This document shows, in pieces, positions 53,245 through 64,000 of a stretch of 64,000 nt of DNA (its first letter is position 1; each line of letters begins with the position of its first letter). The stretch spans positions 31,953,742-32,017,741 of the forward strand of contig NC_132900.1 of the NCBI RefSeq assembly GCF_030463535.1. Direction: 5' to 3'. Both the position numbers and the translations under genes were made by a program. The notes beneath the pieces are model-generated. The model saw only the letters and a list, made by a program, of their open reading frames with translations. It did not search any database and had not been told where the DNA came from. This DNA comes from Salminus brasiliensis. Lineage: Eukaryota; Chordata; Actinopteri; Characiformes; Bryconidae.

Positions 53245-53803
53245 ATGGTCCAAATGTCCAAATATTTGTGGACACACCTTCTAATGAATGCATTCAGCTA
53301 TTTTTTTATAGTTGCATACACACACACATAGCTTGTCTAGTCCATGTATAGAAGTACCGCCAATAGAATAGGACTCTAGAGTAGATGAACATCATGACCC
53401 TATTGGCTCCATGCTGCCTAATAATGCCAGGCGTGGGCTAGAGGGGTATAAAGCCCCCCAGCATTGAGGAGCTGTGGAGCAGTGGAGGAACTGTGTTCTC
53501 TGGAATGATGGTGGAATGATGGTCATCCAGTACTTTTAGATGTGATAAGTTGGGGAGTTGGGGATGATGAGGTGGGGTGGTGATCATCATCCAACATCCT
53601 GACCTCACAAACTCTCTTGTTGCTGAATGCAATCAAATCCTCACAGCAATGCTCTGCTCCAGAATCTAGTAGAAAGTCTTCTTCTCTGGACAGTAGAGAC
53701 AGTTACTCCAACAGAAGCAGGATCAGCTCTTTTAATATTTGTGATTTCAGAAGCAACAACGAATGAGCAGGTGTCCCAATACTTTTGTCCGTATAGTGTA
53801 TTA
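53245..53803 (+). mobile_element. MITE, near full length
   Basis: Left end GTCCAAATATTTGTGGACAC; right end CCCAATACTTTTGTCCGTAT then AGTGTA. Central GGGGTATAAAGCCCCCC at about 53443-53459. Confidence 0.87.
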
Positions 53804-54119
53804 TGTAAAAATGTATTTAGTGTATAACCGGTTCTGCCAGTTTTGTTGACACTAAAACAAACCGGAAAGAACAGTCGGACTCTGTTGGCTCTGGTTAATA
53901 TGAATGTGTTGGGGGTTGTGATGTCCCTCACCATGCCCCATTATAGGTGGTAAGGGGTGGCACGTAAACCAACCAACACTCAGAAATACCACTTTCACAA
54001 GTTCACTGGGGTTGTTTTGAGGGATGGGGAGGGGAGTGGAAATTTGATGCAGTGGAAAAAACTACAGAATGCATACCTGACTGAAAACACTGCCGCTTTA
54101 CCTTTCCTCATATAGGCCT

Positions 54120-54121
<2 letters not shown>

Positions 54122-54161
<40 letters not shown>

Positions 54162-54168
54162 ACACTGT
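54122..54168. repeat. (CA)n microsatellite followed by GA-rich sequence
   Basis: CA run with one ACATAC interruption; GAGA-rich purine tract continues to about 54232. Confidence 0.95.
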
Positions 54169-54233
54169 ATTCCAAAAGACAGAGAGACAGAGGGAGACAG
54201 AAGAAGAGAGAGGGCGAGAGAGAAAGAGAGTGT

Positions 54234-54533
54234 TTATAGGTTCTCGAGCGTCTGTTTACATTTCTCATGGAGCTGTTTAAGACGTAGCGCAGGGTATTTA
54301 CCCTCGCTGGATGCTCTAAAATTCTCTAAACCTTCTAACTCCTCATGTCCAGTGGGGTTTACACACCGATTAGGCCATTCTGACAAATGGGCAGTGCTTG
54401 GAGAGGCAGATTTCCACGATAGTCCAGCGATTAAGTGAATAAGATACACAGGAACTAGAAGCTGCTCTTTTATTCTAATTTGGGATCCACTGCCTCTCCT
54501 TAAACCACAGCCTTCGCTGGAGTTGCTGCTCAT
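54234..54533 (-). other. Open reading frame of 99 codons, unrecognised
   Basis: ATG-initiated frame starting MSSNSSEGCGLRRGSG and ending with a helical, charged segment (LRLKQLHEKCKQTLENL). No domain recognised, no splice sites needed. It could be a transposon remnant or chance; low confidence that it is a gene. Confidence 0.2.
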
Positions 54534-55124
54534 GGTTGTTGCAGACTAACAACTGGGTTCACCTTTTCATTATACTGTGAGATAACAGAGTGAGCTCAAA
54601 TTTGAAAAAAGCCAGAGCATATTCTTTTCACACTTTGTATATAAATATGGTTTTATTGTGGAGAAAAAGCTACTCTGTCTGATCAGGGAGTGATTTAAAT
54701 ACAGGGGCGTCGCCATGACAACATAAATAAATAAACAGCTTTTTCAATTTGAACTTTTTTAAATTTAGTTTTAAGTCATAAGACAAAGTATTTTCATACA
54801 TTATATATATTTTTCCTTTTTGCAATTTAAATGACAAAAAAAACACATAATAGTCACATACAAAGAGGGTATAAGAGGTATCATAATATATAAATAATAA
54901 TAATAATAAAAAAATAATAATAACAAACAAACAGAAAAAATAACAAAAAGCCCCAACCATAAGCTCTTTTTTAAGCTCTGATTTTTATGTTTTTGCTATT
55001 TTAAAACATTCCTTAATCATACGATACTCAGACCGGCCAGCACCCTCTGATAGGTGGAGCTCGACTAAGAGATATGACTTAGTTAAGGGAGCGTGACGGG
55101 GTGGTGGTTTGTGAAAACTTCAAC

Positions 55125-55512
55125 ACAGGCATGCCCCCCCCCCGTTTGGTTCTACCAATTAACCCACCAGTTGTAATTCCCTCTAGCACTAGCAATGCCC
55201 CCGACACAGGAGGGTAAGGACTTGACACCCGCCTCTGAAAGCCTCTGATGTCAGCCACCACCTCTTTTATTACTGCTGTCGATGCGGCATCACTGGGCAG
55301 GTGTCGGGTCCCCAGCTCCACAGCTCCACCACACCAGCTAACAGACCCCTGTGCCGGCCAACATCGCTTAAGAGTGATGAGGAAAGAGAGAGAGCGCCAT
55401 CTACCCACCCGGAGAGAGCACGGCCAGTTGTGCTCTCTCAGACTCCGGCTGCTGATGGCAAAAATGCATAGCACAGGATTTGAACTCCTGACCACTGGGC
55501 CATAGTGGCACT
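55125..55512 (-). mobile_element. tRNA-derived SINE
   Basis: Same body as 37435-37796: plus-strand ACCAGCTAACAGACCCCTG, AGCGCCATCTACCCACCCGG and GCCAGTTGTGCTCTCTCAG, ending in a degenerate tRNA-like head. A C run marks the distal end. Confidence 0.8.
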
Positions 55513-57630
55513 GCACTAAACACATTCAGTTTTGCATGACAACAACAATAAATACACATATATAAATATATATAAATATGTCATGAAAAATCTCCAAAAT
55601 ATCAACATTAATAAGAGAAAACCTCTTAACTTAAATATTCAGAGACATTTTGGAGCATTTCTATTGGTCTATTCATCATGAAATCATGATACATTATAAA
55701 GAACAACTAAACAGGTATAGATATACAGTATATTTATAGACTGTTGTTTATGGGACAAGAGAAGAAGAGCAGGGTCATATAAGGAAACGCTTTCTGTGGT
55801 AGAGATTCACAATCAGTGCATCATTTCCCATGAAGCTCTCAGCAAAATGACATAAATGTCCCTTCCCAACTGTAAAAACTGCTTTTTTCCACCAGTAAAA
55901 CAAAAAAACTGCTCCCCAGGCTCCTTCCCTTCTGGTTCTGCAGGCCTTTTTGTGGTTCCCCATGGATGTGTAAGTTGTCCTGGATGGACACCCGGGACGA
56001 ATCCTCCACTCAACCTCTCAAAATCCTTCTCTCCCTTGAGCACACTTCTGGACTTAGCATTAATTTAAGCTATGATGTGGATTCTGAATGAAATGAGCGC
56101 AGGGATTCAGAGTTATTGGATTAAGCGAGTCCGGAACCCCCTCCAGATCGTCTGGCACCACAGCCTCATTAAAGTGGATTAAGAAAATGACCGGTTAAAT
56201 GTATAATCGGCGTAAATAAACCAAACAGAGTGGAAGAGAAAGTAGGCTGCTTCTGGTAAAGACTCAGCGTGAAGGTGAATGGGAAAGGGAGCGTTATTTG
56301 GGATTTGGGAGCGTTTTAATCAGCTCATCAGACCTGCCGTCTGCCTGGTGAGGTTATCAGGAATTCATGTGGAGAAAAGATGGGAAACAGTAAACCTTCC
56401 TGATCTTTACCCCTGCTTTCGTCTCCTCTCTGCCCGCCTGTCCTCCTCCACTTGCTTCTCATGGCTCCCCCTTGCATGCTTCAGTAGCTGCTTTGTCTGC
56501 ATTCACTTTGTCCTTTCCGACCCTCCTCCTCTTTGTAACGCTGTCAGTGTTGGCTTGGATGCCCCCCTCTCTACACCATGCTCCCTTACTCTCCCTTAGG
56601 CTTCCTGTACTCCCAGCAACTGCCATTCTTTCTCACTCTCTTTCCCAAACTCCCACTTAGCGCTGGGTGATGTAACATCCATCAAACAGTTGTAGTTGTA
56701 GTGGTGCTGTTAGACAGCCGAACTGTGACGAACTCCTCTGCTAATCATACTAATTAGTTCATACCCTCAAAACCAAGACAGTCCAGGCCTCTCTACTGGT
56801 AGATGTATTCTGCTGTATTCTTCCATTAACAATTACTATGCAATATTATACTGGGTCAGAACATCTCCAAAACATCTGGCGGGTCATGTAAGGTGTTCCC
56901 GGTATGCAGTCAAGGTCAGTTCCTATCAAAAGTGCTCCAAGGAAGGACAACCGGTGAACTGGTGACAGGGTCATGGACGCCCAAAGTCTCACTGATGCTC
57001 ACGGAGGCCCCGCCCACCTCACAGCTTACAGGACTTAAAGGATCTGCTCATGTTGTTTTGCTGCCAGATACAGAGGGCAGTCCATGCCTCAAACAGTCAG
57101 ATCTGCTGGAGGTATTCATGTTCTGGCTGATATAGTTGCACGTCCACCACATTTGAATCTATGACATCGTGACATCTCGTCTCTTTCTTAAGCTCTCTGA
57201 GTTGAACGTCCTCCGTTTCTCTCTCTCTCTCGAACCCGGCCGTCTTTGATGTGTGTTGGGCAAAAGAACAAGGGATAGGATACACACCCCAAACAGGAAA
57301 TGAGAAATTCAAGTGAATTGGCCGATGCCTGGAAGAGCATGCGTGCTGCTTAGGGAGGGAAAGTGAAGGAAAAGGACACAATAACAGAGGAAGGTCAAAT
57401 TGCAGGACTATGAAAAGGTCAGTGAACCAAATCTGGGGAATGAGAGGTCACTGTCATATTATGGTGGAATCTAAAATAACACACTTTTTGATGGACGCCC
57501 TGAATAGGAGTGGTCTTTTTAACTACCACCCTAGGTTTCCCGTTGACATTATCCATTGACTAGCATCCACTGCCGCACAGAGGCCGCATCTGTCCACAGA
57601 CGCAGAGCGCCACACCCAGCCACCTCTCGC
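55513..57630. other. Non-coding, no gene seen
   Basis: Pyrimidine-rich at 56400-56650. 55650-55690 shares ATTTCTATTGGTC and CATCATGAAAT phrases with 15533-15575 and 52495-52515. No exon with homology. Confidence 0.45.
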
Positions 57631-57634
57631 TTAC

Positions 57635-57739
57635 CTTCCCCGAGACGGACACGCTGCCATCCCAAACACGGCAGACGCTGCACTGTTTGTTTGTCCTCCT
57701 TGCCACTGGGCAGGGCCTGTTTTCGCTCTGGCTTCCACG
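57635..57739 (-). other. Candidate orphan exon (105 nt)
   Basis: Minus strand: pyrimidine-rich TTTTCTTTTTCTTACGGG then TAG| acceptor, and donor AAG|GTAAGC. The length is divisible by three and all three frames are open. I recognise no protein family and no neighbouring exon. Confidence 0.25.
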
Positions 57740-57877
57740 CTACCCGTAAGAAAAAGAAAATATATGGACATGTATTTTTATACATTTAAATACACAGATA
57801 CACCTCGCGTTGAGGACAGTGGAGGCCCGATTCAACTGCATACACTTAAGGTTAAGCATTGGAAAATGCTTGGAAAA

Positions 57878-58185
57878 TTCCATACACTGTATGGACAAAA
57901 GTATTGGGACACTGCTCATTCACTGCTTCTTCTGAAATCAAGGCTACTAAAAAGAGCTGATCCTGCTTCTGTTGGAGTAACTGTCTCTACTGTCCAGAGA
58001 GGAAGACTTTCTGCTAGATTTTGGAGAAGCATTGCTGTGAGGATTTGATTGCATTCAGCAACAAGAGTGTTGGTGAGGTCAGGATGTTGGATAATTGATC
58101 CCCACCCCACCTCATCATCTCCAACTCATCCCAAAAGTATTGGATGGAGCTCCACCGCCATCATTCCAGAGAACACAGTTCTTTC
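57878..58185 (-). mobile_element. MITE, truncated
   Basis: Begins ATACACTGTATGG and GGACAAAAGTATTGGGACAC and stops after CCAGAGAACACAGTTCTTTC. Confidence 0.85.
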
Positions 58186-61100
58186 AGTTTTTTTAAAAAA
58201 TATAATATATTAAATATTTTTTACTGGCTATTTTCATATATTGGATGTGTAGGCAGTGCTAGTAATGTGTTGGATCACCAGCTGCCAGTGATTAGCACAT
58301 AAAAATGGCCACGTTCACGAGTTCCCCACAGTGCGCTGAAGCCGAGCTGGCACTTTTATCCTGCTTCGTTTATCTGGGAGTGCGGTCGCTATTTCTCACG
58401 CTACTTAACAGTAGCCGCCGTGTGTGTGTGTGTGTGTGTGGTGGTAATTTAAATGTGCTTTTTAGCGCTGGGTTTATTTGTTTATGAGCAATGAGCAGTG
58501 GCAAAAGAGCACATGGTCTACCTAACCCACAGCAAGAACCCACACAGAGACTGAGTAAAGGCCGCGCGTAGGCCACGCTCAGTTAGCGCAGCACCCAGAC
58601 TGTTCAGTCAGAGTGTGCAGGAAAGCCATGAGGAAATGACCCCTCTGCAGGGATTTTTCAGACGTGTTATTAGCCAGCAGACCGGCCGCGGTTCATGACA
58701 CAGATGAGACAAGAAAACATTTGTCTCTGCATTACAGTCACCCTCACACAGCGACGCTGTCCCCCGACAGACAGGATATGAAGTGCGGAGGTGTGTTTTC
58801 CTGTTCCGGTTTCTCAGCCTCATGGAACTTCCTACTGTGTCAGGTTAGCACTCAAACACAGCAGCACAAAACAAAGAACCTTCTAGGTCTTAAAGGGGAA
58901 TTCCACTGAATTTGTAAAATTTCTGTATAATTCAGTCATTAGGCTGCAGACAGGGTCAACAGAGTGAGTCTGAAGAGTACCGCTCCGTTCCAGAGAAGCT
59001 AACAGAGTCTGATTTGTTCATAACAGTGGCAGTAGAGGACAGACGTCTGAGTTCAATCCGTCTAGACGCTGCCTCACAGACCCAATTATTACTTTAAAAC
59101 TTTGGCTTTTGAATACACTGTCTGCCCTGGACATTTGTCTTTTGATTTCATGTTTATCTATTCATGGTGGAGGAATACATGCTAAAAGTTATTTAAGACA
59201 AAATAGTCCCCAAATAAAACCTTATTTACACATTGAAACCCAATAGTTTCATACCTGTCAATCATGTAGAAGGTTCACTGGTAGGTTAGATAATAAATAC
59301 AATCTATATATTAATGAAGTTATGATCTCTGGTTTCTGGTCTCCAACCCCTCAAAGCCCCATTGAACCTAAATCTGAGTTAGGTAGTAATCAGGCTCCTC
59401 TGGGCTCCCAGTGTAAATGTACAAAGTCGTATGAAGATCTTTCCAAAGTTTCACCAGTATGGCTCTCCTCTCCATGTGGAATGGGAAGTTCTAAAAGTGG
59501 GTCAGATTTACGTCAGCATACAACTAACCAATCAAAAGGCTTCCGTAGCTCTGCCTTCTCTTCCAGGCTAAACCTAAAGCTCAAGCTGCGACTGTGGGAG
59601 CAGCCACTTAATAAGTCCAGTCATCCCTCACATCAGGCGCCCATCGGAAGCGGAAGGTCCCAGTGTAGCTCCATAGCTAGAGAGAGCTGCTGCTGGCTGC
59701 CCTCCCATACCCGGCCCTAATCACACAGTGTGTAGCTGGCCACCGACGTGGAGAGGGCATAGACACTGAATGGGAGGAACTCGGTTCCAGATATCAGAAC
59801 CTCAGTAAACTCTAAAGGTGTCAAGGCTACAGAGTCAGGGGTTGAAGAGAACGCAGCAGAGGAGCTGAACATGGTTAAACTTAGAACCGTTGAAGGGCTT
59901 TAAACCCTCAGTTTATAATGAAGTTATTAATCCTAAAGCAGAAAAACGATTTCACAACCGTTTTGATGACCAGAGTCCCACAGGGTTCTATTTTAGGGCC
60001 TCTGAGACTGATATAAATGTGAATAGTAATGAAGTGGGGGTCTACGTACGGAGGACAAAGGGTTTAAGGGTTAAACTCTACTACAAAGAAATCTGAAACA
60101 GTACATTCCTCTACATGAATCTACTCAGAATAACTAGGTTTTGTTGGAATTCCCTTGTAAAAGCCAAAGGTGATGCTGCTTATTAGTGTCAAAGGGTGCA
60201 GTCTATTAGCACTTGTGCACAATGTTTGAATTGTGGTCAAACCAGCTTCTTGAGAAACTTGTTCATCTTGCCTCCCTGATGTCACTTCCTCTTCCATGGG
60301 TGGCCTAAAAGTAGGGCGCTTGTGGAAGAACCACTAAAAGTACGCTGGGAAACTTTGCACTCATTGTCAACATAGTTGGACTATCAGTCTGAGAAGGTTG
60401 AGACAGTTCATCACCCACTGACTCATCAAATAGGACCCCCCCCGTGCCTTACGTCGCAGATTACGGCGTTTATATTAGTTCTGTGGAGAAATTCAGCAAG
60501 AACACTCTCGCTGCTTAACGTACGTCACATATATTTGTGGTGTTAAGGTAGTAAAAGCAAACTAACGAGAGACAGATGGGGCAGATCATGTTTGAGTTTA
60601 GCCTGAATTCACTACTTTCATGAAGCCCTTCTGGACCCCCCTCCATCGAACCATCAGCGTTACATAAACTGTGATGAATGTGAAGCATTCTCCACCGATC
60701 AGCTCACAGAAAGCCGTCCTTAACACCAATAAAGTGCTGACGAGTCCATGCATTGCTCACGGGAGATGCTGGAGACATCTGAGGTTCTGTAGAGCTGTTT
60801 ATGGATGTTCAGGAGTGTTCCAGGCCATTCCACAGACGTGTGTTGGCCCATGGTGAGGAGACCAGAGGAGAAGTGGACTCTAGCTTCAGGGCTGCTTTGC
60901 TCTGCTGAGGCATCCACTGACTGGCTTGAATTACAGGCCAACGTGAAGGTCTGGGTCTACTTAGCTCTCCCTTTCTAGGCCCTCCTCATGTGTGTGTGTG
61001 TGTGTGTGTGAGTAAGAGAGAAAAGTAGCGTAGCCCCTTAAGATACTTGGGCTAAAAATCAAATTTACCCATTTTTCCCCGTACGACAAATGCAGGCGGT

Positions 61101-61345
61101 CAGCCAAGTCATCTTTGGTGTCCACAGTGTGCTTCTTTGCACTGGAGCTGTGAGGCCAGTGTAGCTGACAAGTTCGGTCATCCAGGGCTGCCAACTTTCA
61201 CAATTTTCTTGGACTGGGATACAGATCGGTCCAGCTCCAAACAGAGGGGGGTCCAAGTCCTGTTATTTTTTGGTTGCTAGCCATGAGTGCCGTTACACAG
61301 CAGTGTTTAACATGGAAACCTTTTCATTTGCTTTGTTAATCGTTC
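58186..61345. other. Non-coding; possible reverse-transcriptase scrap at 59978-60010
   Basis: Includes a short (GT)n at 58419-58440 and (GT)n at 60991-61011. At about 59978-60007 the plus strand reads VPQGSILGPL, a signature of LINE reverse transcriptase, but the frame stops soon after. A 132-codon frame at 59322-59720 has no recognisable domain. Confidence 0.4.
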
Positions 61346-61349
61346 AATT

Positions 61350-61650
61350 AGATCATCAACCAACATCCTGACCTCACTAATGCTGTTGTAGCTGGATGCA
61401 ATCAAATCCTCACAGCAATGTTCTTCCAAAATCTATTAGAACGCCTTCTTCTAAGTGAGTGAGCAGGTGTCACAGCTCAATGCTGGGGGGGCTTTATACC
61501 CCTCTAGCCCACGCCTGGCATTAGGCAGCATGGAGCCAATAGGGTCATGATGTTGATCTGCTCCAGAGGGTCCTATTCTGTTGGCAGTACTTCTTCTCTA
61601 CAGGGACTAGACAAGCTGTGTGTGTGCATTTGCACATCTAATTAGAAGTG
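61350..61650 (-). mobile_element. MITE, rearranged and truncated
   Basis: Has CAACATCCTGACCTCACTAA in one sense and then GGGGGGCTTTATACCCCTCT and CTATTCTGTTGGCAGTACTT in the other, so the copy has an internal inversion or is two joined pieces. Confidence 0.7.
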
Positions 61651-62482
61651 CAGAACTCATTTGGCCTGCCTCTGGGATTCTAGTAGTATGTTAGTGTAGA
61701 CAGTCTTTATTTAGTGTTTTATGAATTTAACCCTTGTCTTGCCAACAAACCTGATCAGAAATAATGCAGCAAGACTGGTACTGTAATCATACAGAGAGAA
61801 AAGAAGAGCATCATCATACTGAACTAAAATAAACCTGAGCTGCTGTGTCTAATTCCCAGAAATCATGCGGCCCTCTCTGAAGGCCTCAAAGGCCCTAAGG
61901 GGGTCCAACTGGTATCTTTATGAATAACAGTGTGTAAACGCTCTCAAATCTGTGTGAGTCTCTGTGTGCGTGTGAGGTTTATAAGCACAAAGTTAGCGCC
62001 CTCGTCCCCTCCGGACTGCCCTCTCGCAGGAAGCAGCCATCAGGCATGACTCAGTCTCCCTCCCCCTGCCAGGGCATCTTTAATTAGAGCCACCACTTGT
62101 TTGTTTTTTAGCCTCTCTCTCTGTCTCTCTCTCTCACTCTCTTTCTGAAACACATGCCCCACTCTTTTGGAGATGACTCAGAGCTTTCTCCTCCACCCAT
62201 CCCTTTCTCTCCCTTCTCTTAAATCCAGCTGCCCCAGAGTCTCTCCCCTTCAGTGAGGGATGGCGAGGACACAGCTGGGTTTGCTGCTTTGCTATATGCA
62301 GGCAGGTGTGAGACAATTTTCAGGTGCCGTCAAGAAACCATATCAAAACCATTTCGTCACTGACATCAAAACCTCATATCAGTTTTTGCCTCAGAAATAT
62401 ACAATATTACAAAATTAAATACCTAAATGTGATAATATCATATGTTGTATAAATGTAATATTGGTCCTATATGTAATTGATA

Positions 62483-62483
<1 letters not shown>

Positions 62484-62571
<88 letters not shown>

Positions 62572-62572
62572 A
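62484..62572. repeat. (TA)n(TG)n compound microsatellite
   Basis: About 22 TA units followed directly by about 19 TG units. Confidence 0.97.
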
Positions 62573-62795
62573 ATATGTGTGCATGTCTATAATACATGTA
62601 TTAGAAGCTATTAATAATGGCCGTATTTACCATAATCATTAAACATATATGTACATACCTACATGTAATATGTCCATTATAAATTATAATATACATATAA
62701 TAATTGGTCCTATATGTAGTGTATATAAACGTATTTTATAATATACCAGAAACACCTATATGTAGTATGTTTTGTCTAAAAAAATGTTCCTAAGC

Positions 62796-62796
<1 letters not shown>

Positions 62797-62841
<45 letters not shown>

Positions 62842-62848
62842 ACACAGT
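62797..62848. repeat. (CA)n microsatellite
   Basis: CA run with one TCA interruption. Confidence 0.97.
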
Positions 62849-62965
62849 TGTTTGTGCGGTCAGATAAAAGGACAGCATGTCTGAACAGACTGGGAAAAAG
62901 AAGGAATGCACTGATCCGTGGGGAACTGGGAGAAACCCACAAAAGGGGGAGACATAGTAGAAGAA

Positions 62966-62967
<2 letters not shown>

Positions 62968-63002
<35 letters not shown>

Positions 63003-63006
63003 GAGA

Positions 63007-63082
<76 letters not shown>

Positions 63083-63094
63083 GAGAGTGAGAGA

Positions 63095-63165
<71 letters not shown>
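62968..63165. repeat. (GA)n satellite with GAGT interruptions
   Basis: Nearly pure GA with spaced GTGAGA interruptions. The long open frames here are repeat artefacts. Confidence 0.97.
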
Positions 63166-63167
<2 letters not shown>

Positions 63168-63359
63168 CTAAAAAAAGTCCACTGAATGACTTCATTCACC
63201 CCATTAATAAAATAAAAAACATATCAGCACCCTTCAGTCTTTCAGTCTCTTACTAGCAGCAGTTACAGTGTTGATGTCATATGTTTATTAATGTGAAAAT
63301 ACGAACATTTAAATGAAAGTAAATTCACTGAACGACTTTCTTTTAGTGCGTAGGCGGAA

Positions 63360-64000
63360 AGGGGGCCCACACTGACCTCACATCCTTCACTGTGGTCATC
63401 AATTCCACTACAGGGCCAGTGACTGGCAGGCCAAAGAACATGTGATACCAAAAGGCTAATAGAACCAGCAGACGCATTCCATCCACCTTTCTTAGCCCCC
63501 TGGTGTTCCTCGAGAGGGTCCAATTGCATAACACACTCAAACACAATCTGAAATATAGGCCTGGGCCCATCAGGCCCCTGCAACTTATCCAGAACACAGC
63601 AGCCCGGGTCGTTTTCAACGTTACTAAGTTCAGCCATGTTCAGCTCCTCCTCTGCTGCGTTCTCTCCTCACTGGCTTCCTGTAGCTGCTGCCCTGGACGC
63701 TGGCCTACAAAGCCAAGACTGGACCAGCCAGCCCCTCTGTACTTGATGGCGATGGTCAAAAGCCGATCTGCACCAAGAGCCCTTCCAGCTTCAAGTACGG
63801 CTCGGCTCGACCCGCCATCCTTTAAGATCCACAGAAGACGAGCGTCCAGACTTTTTTCTGTCCTGCACCGAAGTGGAGGAATGAACTTCCCCTGTGTGTC
63901 CGAACAGCAGAGTCCAACACTCACTGTCCTCAAACCCAGACTGAAGACCCTCCTCTTCTGAGAGGACTCAGGCGAAGAGAAGAGTATTATGGTCTCCATA
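63360..64000 (+). mobile_element. LINE fragment (CR1/L2/Rex1-like), end of ORF2
   Basis: The translation contains PLQLIQNTAARVVFN followed by F-HV, the conserved region after the reverse-transcriptase palm. After frameshifts come SAPRALPASSTARLD, SRLFSVLHRSG and LKPRLKTLLF, matching the C-terminal order of these LINEs (SR-LFSV-AP-WN-LP, FK-RLKT-LF). It reaches the window edge and is not functional. Confidence 0.8.

Noticed and set aside
62756..63199. 147- and 111-codon frames on the minus strand
   Set aside because: SLSLSL translations of a (GA)n tract, with no coding evidence.
63503..63961. 152-codon plus-strand frame
   Set aside because: Not a host gene: it is the frameshifted 3' end of a LINE ORF2.

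Overview
This is vertebrate nuclear DNA from a bony fish. The evidence is spliced genes with GT-AG introns, CpG-rich first exons, long CA/TG and GA microsatellites, and many Tc1/mariner-derived elements and tRNA-derived SINEs of teleost type. An otophysan (characin/catfish-like) source is my guess, not something the sequence proves. There is no prokaryotic or viral content and no CRISPR array.

Two protein-coding genes can be assembled exon by exon, both on the minus strand and in tandem. (1) ppp5c, serine/threonine protein phosphatase 5: 13 coding exons from 44431 down to 31552. They join to a 492-residue protein with three N-terminal TPRs and a complete PPP catalytic domain; the 3' UTR runs to a poly(A) signal near 30232. 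(2) bicdl2, BICD family-like cargo adaptor 2: 10 coding exons from 27293 down to 7303. They join to a 526-residue coiled-coil dynein/dynactin adaptor. Every exon junction keeps frame. About 3 kb separates the end of ppp5c from the start of bicdl2. The two proteins have no known shared pathway.

Layout: 1-5700 is non-coding with minisatellites, a tRNA-SINE and two Tc1-derived MITEs. 5700-7302 is the probable bicdl2 3' UTR. 7303-27293 is bicdl2, including a 9 kb intron 2 that carries a 1.7 kb GA-rich satellite beside the exon 2 donor. 27294-30230 is intergenic with one MITE. 30230-44431 is ppp5c. 44100-44560 is its GC-rich promoter region. 44560-64000 is gene-poor, with SINEs, MITEs, Tc1 and LINE remnants and microsatellites; no gene there can be supported, only one candidate orphan exon.

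The most interesting structure is in bicdl2. In-frame exons 3 and 4 are each bracketed in the transcript by an upstream (UG)n tract at the acceptor and a downstream (CA)n tract, which are complementary and could pair around each exon. The exon 2 reading frame also continues without a stop through the donor and across the whole GA satellite for about 580 codons. I see no evidence of a wholly new biological system.
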